Positions 57,201 to 64,000 of a stretch of DNA of 64,000 bases are shown here, piece after piece. The notes below the pieces were generated by a model. That model was not told the DNA's origin. It saw only the letters and a program-made list of their open reading frames with translations, and ran no database searches. The stretch is from Chelonoidis abingdonii (lineage: Eukaryota > Chordata > Testudines > Testudinidae): assembly GCF_003597395.2 (NCBI RefSeq), contig NC_133778.1, forward strand, positions 14,161,833 to 14,225,832, in the 5' to 3' direction. The translations under genes and the position numbers were made by a program. Numbering within the stretch: the first letter of the stretch is position 1; the number at the start of each line of letters is the position of its first letter.

Positions 57201-58079
57201 TCACCTCAGATTGAATAGTTTCCCACTGGTTCTGTACTTCAGGCCTACTCCTTCAGTGCAGTGTTGAAAGGCATCAGTCAGAGTGGCAGAGAATATCATG
57301 CTGAACAAAGTGGGTGCTAAAACACACCCTTGTTTGACGCCATTGGTGACTGGGAAAACCTCAGATGTTTCACTGTCATCCAGGACACGAGCCATCATAC
57401 CATGACGAAACTGATGTACCATTCGTATGAATCTGTCTGGACAGCCGAATTTTGACATGATCCTCCACAGGTCCTGGCAACTGACAGAGTCGAAAGCTTT
57501 TGTGAGGTCCACAAAGGTTGTGAAGAGTTCACGATTCTGCTCTTGACATTTCTCCTGTAGCTGATGAGCAGCAAAGATCATGTCAATAGTCCCATGTCCC
57601 TTGTGGAAGCCGCACTGTGATTCTGGCAGTAAGCCCTGCTCCAGGTGAGTGATCAATCGGTTCAACAGCACCCGTGCAAGAACTTTCCCCGCTGTAGAGA
57701 GTAGCGAGATTCCATGGTGATTGTCACATACCTGGTGATTGCCCTTCCTCTTATAGAGGTGCACGATGGATGCGTCTCTAAATTCCTGAGGAATGGATCC
57801 CTGCTTCCAGAAGGACTGAAACAGCTCAATGAATTTCCATAGCAGCACGGGACCACTGACTTTGTACACCTCTGCTGGTATGGCGTCTGACCCTGGGGCT
57901 TTGCCATTCGACAGTTGGTTAATGGCTTTCTTCACTTCGTCTTCTTCTGGTGAAGCATTGACTGCAACCTGAGGCATCTTGTCAATGGCCTCATCATTGA
58001 TGACTGAGGGGCAGTTGAGAACTGCTTCAAAATGTTCAGCCCATCTCTGGAGAATCTGCATCTTTTCTGTAAGGAGCAC
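57201..58079 (-). pseudogene. LINE reverse transcriptase, main part
   Basis: 292 open codons. RT landmarks in order: 'LSNGKAPGSDAIPAEVYK', 'GSIPQEFRDASIVHLYKRKG', 'GISLLSTAGKVLARVLLNRL', 'LPESQCGFHKGHGTIDMIFA', motif A 'FVDLTKAFDSV' (about 57484-57516), motif B 'NGVKQGCVLAPTLFSMIF'. The start given is a GTG within the frame; the protein continues upstream ('PPSDGT') and loses phase near 58110. The family does target-primed reverse transcription in the nucleus. This copy is inactive because of the TGA, frameshifts and the inversion. Confidence 0.9.
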
Positions 58080-58330
58080 AGTGCCATCAGAGGGAGGGAA
58101 AGCTCCTAACAGATGTGTGACATACCCCCCGTGCCCTCCTGAGACTTATAGAACTGCTTAGAGTGTTCTGTTGCTTACACTGTTTTCTCTGCTTTGGCGT
58201 CCGGCCACAGTCCGCATTTTGTTGCAGTCGTTCAGTACTGTTCTGCGGCATTGATAAATGCACCCAGCTCCTCACTATGCTTCAAGTAGCTGTCCGATTG
58301 CGCAAGCGGCTACCCAGACCGTCTCGATCG
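58080..58330 (-). other. LINE linker on minus strand and inversion junction
   Basis: Minus-strand text upstream of the RT still belongs to the LINE. 'TTTATCAATGCCGCAGAACA' (reverse of 58236-58258) matches the end of the plus-strand segment 'TTTATCAACGCTCGCAGAAC' at 60070-60089. So the minus segment extends at least to about 58260, and the junction to the inverted part lies between about 58260 and 58330. Confidence 0.65.
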
Positions 58331-59139
58331 GCGCCTAACCAGGTGAGGAGTAGCCGGAAGTCTGGTCTGAGACCCTTGGCGGTTATGCCTGCTACCCGTT
58401 GCTGCGAAGGCCTGGATCTGGCTGACTGAGGAACTGGTTCAGGTCACGGAAGCAGGTGACGCAAGCGTTGTGGAAGGCTCAAGAGCACGACAAGACACTA
58501 GGCGTCCGGTCTATCCATTGCACTCTGCCCTATCTCAGCTGGTTCTCGACTTTGTCCTTGCCACTGTACAGATAGAACTGGGAAGGAGAGTGGGCTGACG
58601 TCTCACTCTCCCTCCACTTTATCTATTCTACGCGCAAGTCTCGACATCACATCATATCCTTATCAAGTTCCTGCAGGCGATGGCCGCTGAGACGACGAAG
58701 CAGCAGGTGTGGATACACTGGGAGTGTAGCCGCGGACCTGACACAGGTAGGCTTCAGGTATATAATGGGTGTTTCCTCACTGACCGAGCACGTGAGCTCG
58801 GTGTTTCATTGAAGACTGAGCCAAGCTCGTATTCAGTGATTGCCTGCTGCATTTTCGTAGATGGGGGGGGGCTAGAAAGGTGCCCTAAACATTGTCTGCT
58901 TCCTTTACTCTGGCAGCATACGCGGCTGGCCGGGTGTCCCATAAAAGCCGATCGAACAAAACAAACTTAGTGACCCATTGGCACATGGAATGGTACGCAC
59001 GCTAAATGGACAGTCACGGCAGACAGATCTGAAGAGAAACCGACTTGTACGCCCGGAAGCTCGCCGCTACAACACTTGAATAATGCAGCCCTAGGACTAA
59101 CTCTCCATTGCTAATGAAGGACACTGTCTGGCACGGAGG
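58330..59139 (+). other. LINE 5' leader region, inverted segment
   Basis: Plus-strand text leading to the endonuclease: a GC-richer leader with 'TCTCACTCTCCCTCCAC', then frames such as 58680-58970 that may be the remains of an N-terminal ORF, then 'TGGAATGGTACGCACGCTAA' (broken endonuclease start) at 58988-59007. There is no intact start codon for the endonuclease frame. I infer that it is the 5' UTR plus the first endonuclease motif. Confidence 0.55.
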
Positions 59140-60093
59140 CTATACATTAGTGGCCGCAGCAGTGATGAGCGTCGTGAATCTGGAGTTGGCTTCACCATCA
59201 AGAATCATCTTGTTTGGAAACTTGCCAGTCCCCCCAAGGGTGTGAATGATCGTCTCATGACAATGCAGCTTCCGCTTCAAAAAGGAAAACAAGCTACTTT
59301 GGTCAGCGCATTCACTCCCACAATGACCAACCCAGAGGATGTGAAGGATAAATTCTATGAAGAACTAGATGCTCTGCTATCATCAGTGCACCGCACAGAC
59401 AAGCTGATCCTGCTTGGCGATTTTAATGCAAGAGTCGGATGCAATGCCGCAGCCTGGGAAGGAGTTATCGGGAGAAATGAAGTGGGAAAGTGTAACAGCA
59501 ATAGTCTGTTACTGCTGAAAACTTGTGCAGCACATGACCTTCTGATCACCAATACGGTCTTCCGCATCCCTACCCATAATAGGACTTTGTGGATGCATCC
59601 CCATTCCAAGCACTGGCATCTGATCGACTATGTCACCATCAGGAGAAGGGACAGACAAGATGTCAGGGTTACAAAAGCTATGTGCGGCGCTGACTGTTGG
59701 ATGGATCACAGGCTCATAGTATCTAAAATGAAGCTCCGTATCATGCCGAAGAGATGACCACAAGGCTGTAAGGCTCTCAAAAGGATCAATGTGTCGAAGC
59801 TGAAGAACAGCTGCATCACTGAAAATCTAGCAGAAGACCTAGAGAATGAGCTTGCTGATCTTCATATTGAGGATGACGCTGAGAAAGACTGGGATCGATT
59901 CTGCAACACTGTCCATACAGCTGCATCGAAGGTATTGGGGCCCTCCGCACGCAGGCAGCAAGACTGGTTTGACGAAAATGATGCAGAAATCCAGGCCTTA
60001 CTTGCTGAGAAGCACCGCCTGCATCTTGCATATCAGAATGATCCATCCTCAGTGGCAAAGAAGACCGCCTTTATCAACGCTCGCAGAACAGTA
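59140..60093 (+). pseudogene. LINE APE-type endonuclease and linker
   Basis: One frame runs from about 59140 to 60093 with a single TGA at 59755-59757 (in 'MPKR-stop-PQGCKALKR', likely CGA to TGA). Before the stop: 'SSDERRESGVGFTIKNHL', 'LLGDFNARVG' (catalytic D and N), 'CAAHDLLITNTVFRIP', 'SKHWHLIDYVTIRRRDRQDV' and 'GADCWMDHRLIVSKMKLRI' (catalytic D-H pair). After it comes a helical linker, 'DAEIQALLAEKHRLHLAYQN', to 'FINARRTV', where it stops abruptly at the (TA)n tract. It nicks target DNA in intact relatives. Confidence 0.88.
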
Positions 60094-60123
60094 TATATAT
60101 ATACACACACACACATATATATA
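60091..60123. repeat. (TA)n(CA)n(TA)n microsatellite
   Basis: It lies directly at the right edge of the LINE insertion. A shorter (TA)n lies at the left edge (56179-56188). Confidence 0.95.
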
Positions 60124-60244
60124 TGCTATTTAGCAAGACTTAATTAGCCATTACATATCATATAAAGTTCTTACCATACCCAACTGGAGTTTAATTGGTG
60201 AAGTGACAAGTATCATAGGAAACATTCAGATGACCTGGGTGAGG

Positions 60245-60470
60245 TTTGTACATGGCTACATTATCTGAGCACCTCACAATCTTTAATATATTTATACGCA
60301 ACACCCCTGTGAGGTAAGGAAGTGCGATTATTCCCATTTTAGAGATAGGGTACTGAGATGTTAAGTGACTGCCCATGCTCACGCAGGAAGTCTATGGTAT
60401 ACCAGGGAAGCGAACCTAGGTCTCTCAAGTCCCAAATTAGACCCCTAACCATGGAACCATCCTTTCTCTC
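60245..60470 (-). mobile_element. tRNA-derived SINE, near full length
   Basis: The plus strand reads 'TCTGAGCACCTCACAATC', 'AACACCCCTGTGAGGTAAGG', 'TTATTCCCATTTTAGAGATA', 'AAGTGACTGCCCATGCTC', 'GAAGCGAACCTAGGTCTC' (reverse B box region) and 'GACCCCTAACCATGG' (reverse A box region). It is the most complete SINE of the window. Confidence 0.85.
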
Positions 60471-60497
60471 AATTAAACAGCCACTTCCACTCAGTGG

Positions 60498-60594
60498 GCC
60501 TGATTCTGATCTCACTCTGACGTAATGCCAGTGACTTCAACAGCATTATTCCTGCTTTACATCATTGTAACTGAGATCAGAATAAGGTCCTGTG
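60498..60594. repeat. Foldback element, GGCCTGATTCTGATCTCAC type
   Basis: Left end 'GGGCCTGATTCTGATCTCAC' and right end 'GTAACTGAGATCAGAATAAG' plus 'GTCCT' are clear inverted copies. 97 bp, centre 'GTGACTTCAACAGCA'. It is the best copy of this group in the window. Confidence 0.75.
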
Positions 60595-60599
60595 ATTTA

Positions 60600-63088
60600 G
60601 ATATAATCACCACTGGAAGGCAGCCAGATGTCATAAAAATCAACGTACTTTCTTGAAGCAAAATGTAGCTGAAGAGTCTAAGATTAGTCTATGTAAAAAT
60701 ATGGAAAGACCTGTATCCCAAAGGGAAGATCCTCAGCTCATGTAACTTGTCATACCTCCAGTGACTTCAGCGTGGCTAAGCACCTGAGATGTCAGAGGAC
60801 AGTGGAATACAACATACAGCAATTCTGTGGAGAAAGTACAATACAGAAGACTTGCAAAAATTCAGCTTCCCCACTTGCTTGGAGCAAATTCTTTCTTTGT
60901 GAGTCAGTTAATAGCTTTCTCCCTGTTCAAAGCTATTACCATTCTGGTAAAGGCAAGAGTAGATTTTTGTGCCTGGACTGGTTAATTTTCATGATTATTT
61001 TGCAAGCCATCTGGTTTTATCACTGAGGTATCTGTGCATTCATTGTACCGCAGTGAGGCCAGCAATGAATGAATGTACGAAGTTACAAGATTCTAGCTCA
61101 AAGGGAGCACAGAAATTGTGTCAGCGAGTCAGTCACCTGTAAGAAGCTTCTGGTTATGTGAGATGATAGCAACAAAAAAAAAAAAGAGGAGAGAGAGCGA
61201 GAGAGAAGATATTTTTAAAAAAGTGCTGCTTTGTTCCTGAAACGGAAAATAGGCAAAGGATAACCACTAAAGTATTCACTTTGGATGTGTGTGTGTCCAA
61301 CACACACACACTATGTTAAACCCCATCTCCCAAAAATAAATCCAAATTGCAAGCATAAAGCCAATTCCTGTAACTCTAGGGATTTTTGACATCACTTGTC
61401 ATGTCCAGCATGTAATGAAATCAATGCTATAATCCAATACCCATAAAATCCTTTCAAATGCCGTACATCAGGAGAGGTTCTGGTTTCCAAACAACTTTTG
61501 CATTTGGTTCGTGAAATGATTGCGTTAGAAATACATTTAGAGCTAATAGACAGGCCTTTGCCACTAATGAATTTTGTTAGCGGACAGATTTTAATAGGGC
61601 CAGTAAGGAAAATAAAGTTTGCTAATATCATCCATCCTACATAATATTTCACTGCCGGGAGGAAACTAGCACAAAAATGACAAAAACCTACTCATTTCAT
61701 TACACACATTTTATATTTTCACTTTTCATCTCACTCTCAGAAGTATATGAATTTTCTGCACAGAGAGATCAGATTAGAACAGCCTACCATTTTTACAGCA
61801 CCCGTATAATAACTTTGCCATGGCCCCAGAAGGAATGCAGAATGTCTGATGGACCCTTTAAATTTTTTAAAGAACATTTTAAAATGGTTCCTTGTTCTAA
61901 AAATGGAACTGAAATATTCCCTCCATTTAAAGATACCCTCGCCATATTCTCCAGGACATTTGGGTTCTTGTTGCCATATTATGAATTTGGACTATTAGAC
62001 AGGTGAAGTCAGCTGTGAAACTTGCAAATGAATTCTGAACAGCCATTGTGAGGTGCTGAGTACCTCTGGAGGGTGCTGAAGTTCTACAATCCAGCTGAGT
62101 CAGTGGGAATTCAGATCCTTACAGGATTTAGGCCTAGATGAGCGTTCCTTAGAGATTCAGAAGGCTCTTCTCTGCCCTCACGGTCCTGACCACCACCATC
62201 ACTGACGCCTGAATGTGGGGATTTTAGTTTGGGTCATTCCTGAGATATCAGTCAGCTATAGAGCTGGACTCTAAACAACCTGAACATTTGGATCTGTGGC
62301 CTTGGTTCAGGCCCAAGAAGTAAAACCACAAATCTCTTCAGTTATAAAAACAATTTTCTGCTAGACACAGCCAGGTTTCAGCATCAGAGGTGCTGTACAC
62401 CACAGTGACAATGCTGTTGTGCTGAGTTTTGTTTTGTTTTGTTTTTTTTGACAATTAGCTGGTTTCTAGAGATAATGAAGTTATCTTCAATAAACTAAAA
62501 AGCTCTATAGCTTCTAAGCAAGGCCACAATGTGGCATGCAACAGTCACCTACTGTTCCTTGGCCAATCAATCAACAGTATATGGCTCCATGCCAATACTT
62601 ACTGTTCAGTTTCTACAGCCTGGCTTCTGGGAGTTTCACTCACCAGACTCCCAGCACATAAACATACCGCCTGAAGACTTACACAGATTGTCAACGCAGC
62701 TAATTGTTAGGAGGAGCGGCAGCTTTATTAAGCGAGCAGGTCTCACAATAAAATCCTCACACCCATTAGCATGAGTCACAAAAACCCTGTGTGGAATCAA
62801 AAGCTAGAGACGAACCGTGAACTGTGTTCAAACCACTAGCTGTTGTCAATCTGTCTCCACATGGGGAAAAAAATCTGCTAAGTACCAAAATAATCAACTT
62901 TTTCCCTCCTAGTGCAGTGCAAATAGCAGACATCAAAGCAGCCTTCTTTGTAAAACAAAATAAAGACATTCTTTGAAATCTCAACTATTCCAGGTTTCTC
63001 TTTTATGGCCAGCTGCATTCAAACTCTACTTCAGGAAACAGAACGACCATCTAGTTACTGAAAACTGTGCTAACAATGAGAAATGACA
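60600..63088. other. Unique sequence with microsatellites
   Basis: No supported gene. An A-run plus (GA)n lies at 61171-61206 and a (GT)n/(AC)n inverted pair at 61287-61310. The 109-codon frame at 61677-62006 has no motif. Confidence 0.4.
61287..61310. repeat. (GT)5-(AC)5 perfect hairpin
   Basis: GTGTGTGTGT, loop CCA, then ACACACACACA. It is a perfect 10-bp stem with a 3-base loop, built from a split microsatellite. Confidence 0.85.
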
Positions 63089-63089
63089 T

Positions 63090-64000
63090 CTGTCTGTTAC
63101 AGCTATCCCCCTATTCCATTTTGTTTCTTACAGCTGTCCCCATATTCCATTTTGTTCTTGTTCTCCTGTGGCCGCCCCTCCCTGGCTGTTAAGTTGTTTA
63201 CTAGGGCCACTGCCCTTCTCAAAGGGAGGGCCTCTTAAGTTGTTTACCAAGAGCCACTGTCCTTCTCAAAGGGATGGCCACTTGTGCTGCGTGCTAAGTG
63301 GGACCACTGCCCTGTTCAAAGGGTTAGTCCTGTTATCACCTTGTTAAACCTGGGCTTGGTGTAGGGTAGGCAATGTCCAGAGCTGCAAGACCTAATGTGT
63401 TTTTAAGATCCTGGGCATGAGTCATAGGCCTCATGTGCTTTTGACTCACCTATTGCACAGGACTCTGCCCAGGCATGTCTCTGTGCTCACCTGCAGTTTT
63501 TCCCTGTGCCTCCTCCCCTGTGACAGAGGGGGCCTATCAGGGTTACTGGCAGGAAACTGTAACTTCCCCATAGCATAAGGTGCACCATAGGTTTTGTTTT
63601 TTTAGTTTAATAAGTCATAGTTTGTTAAGATTGTAGAGGTTGTAAGTTTCACCTGCCTTGTTATAGTTTGCTGTTTTGTTGCTCCGTATAGTTGCTTGTT
63701 ATAGTTTTGCTTAGAATTGTGATATTTGTTGTTTGGCCTAGTCGTTGGTTAAGATAGATAAGGTTTTTGCTGCTTAAATTCGTCTTCCCACTGTCCCGAT
63801 CTCTCCCTGAACTTTCCCGTGTCTGTTTTTCTCCCGCTCCAATCTCCCCCTCTGTGTGCTTCTCCGTGTCTCCCTGTTATAACCCTTTGCTGCTTTTTCC
63901 CCCGCATCTGCACTCTCTCCGAACTTCCCAACTCCTTGCTGCTCCCCCCCCCGCGTCTGCATCACCCTCCGAACTTCCCAAACCCCTTGCTGCTTCTCCC
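63090..64000 (+). mobile_element. LTR-like repeat, truncated by window end
   Basis: Starts near 'CTGTTACAGCTATCCCC'. It contains a duplicated start ('TTACAGCTATCCCCCTATTC' at about 63099 and 'TTACAGCTGTCCCCATATTC' at about 63129), duplicated 'TTAAGTTGTTTAC' + 'CTTCTCAAAGGGA' blocks (63189-63275), and a pyrimidine-rich end. I associate it with a common chelonian LTR. No right boundary is in view, so class and strand are tentative. Confidence 0.45.
63890..64000. repeat. Pyrimidine-rich ~55-bp tandem repeat start
   Basis: Two consecutive similar units contain 'CCCGCATCTGCACTCTCTCC' or 'CCCGCGTCTGCATCACCCTC', then 'GAACTTCCCAA' and 'CCTTGCTGCT'. The array probably continues past the window. Confidence 0.7.

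Larger units (their letters stand above)
56179..60123 (-). mobile_element. APE-type LINE with inverted 5' half
   Basis: One retrotransposon copy in two opposed segments. The 3' segment (about 56179-58260) reads on the minus strand: RT, C-terminal region, C2H2 finger and a short 3' UTR ending in a (TA)n tail. The 5' segment (about 58330-60093) reads on the plus strand: leader, endonuclease, linker. Candidate 7-bp target duplication TGCTATT at 56172-56178 and 60124-60130. This is the layout left by twin priming during target-primed reverse transcription. The clade (RTE-related or other) is not resolved by eye. Confidence 0.85.

Noticed and set aside
56179..60123. Two independent LINE insertions, one per strand
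   Set aside because: The segments are complementary parts of one element with matching outer TGCTATT flanks and a shared breakpoint sequence; a single twin-primed insertion is simpler.
61677..62006. 109-codon frame
   Set aside because: AT-rich, no motif, no conserved neighbours.

Overview
This window looks like a gene-poor stretch of a turtle (Testudines) nuclear genome. The placement rests on repeat families that I recognise from chelonian sequence: CR1 LINEs, tRNA-headed SINEs, very abundant short inverted-repeat elements with 'GTCTACACTGC' ends, PIF/Harbinger-like elements carrying a Myb/SANT-type gene remnant, and TGTGAC...GTCACA solo LTRs. This is recognition from memory, not a database search. 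I found no convincing host-gene exon, tRNA, rRNA or other functional RNA gene. The window is either intergenic or inside a very large intron.

Layout. From 0.6 to 4.7 kb there is a foldback fragment, a minus-strand SINE fragment, and a second SINE split by a 1,832-bp solo LTR (2716-4547, duplication TATCC) that carries a 22-copy 44-bp minisatellite and a minus-strand TATA/GC-box promoter. From 4.7 to 8.3 kb nothing is recognisable. A decayed RTE-like LINE lies at 8.3-9.3 kb. A Harbinger-like element lies at 9919-11010, a palindromic hAT element at 12201-12430, a broken Ty3/Gypsy-type integrase at 13.9-14.3 kb and a CR1 3' end at 14.5-14.9 kb. From 16 to 34 kb there is mostly unique AT-rich sequence with scattered short foldback elements, SINEs and microsatellites. 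A 148-base assembly gap lies at 34415-34562 in a pyrimidine-rich array. From 36 to 42 kb there is an LTR-like region, a 2,138-bp Harbinger-like copy (38067-40204, TTA duplication) and a 1,207-bp solo LTR (40898-42104, GTGGG duplication). From 44.4 to 48.3 kb there is a decayed CR1 split by a solo LTR. A solo LTR with a perfect AGGTA duplication lies at 49823-50678. From 52 to 54 kb there is a cluster of hAT elements with 8-bp duplications, partly nested. From 54.5 to 55.1 kb there is a large inverted-repeat element. From 56.2 to 60.1 kb there is an APE/RT LINE whose 5' half is inverted. The window ends inside an LTR-like repeat.

How the parts relate. None of the coding-like stretches forms a working system; all are pieces of transposable elements. 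Nesting gives relative ages: SINE before LTR (2.7-4.7 kb), CR1 before LTR (45.7-46.3 kb), TIR element before hAT (52.2-52.6 kb). The best-preserved coding sequence is the inverted LINE at 56-60 kb, whose endonuclease and RT frames are each broken by few lesions, including TGA codons that fit CGA-to-TGA decay. I saw no undescribed defence, regulatory or biosynthetic system. The most informative structures are the minisatellite-bearing LTR, the twin-primed LINE and the paired Harbinger copies.
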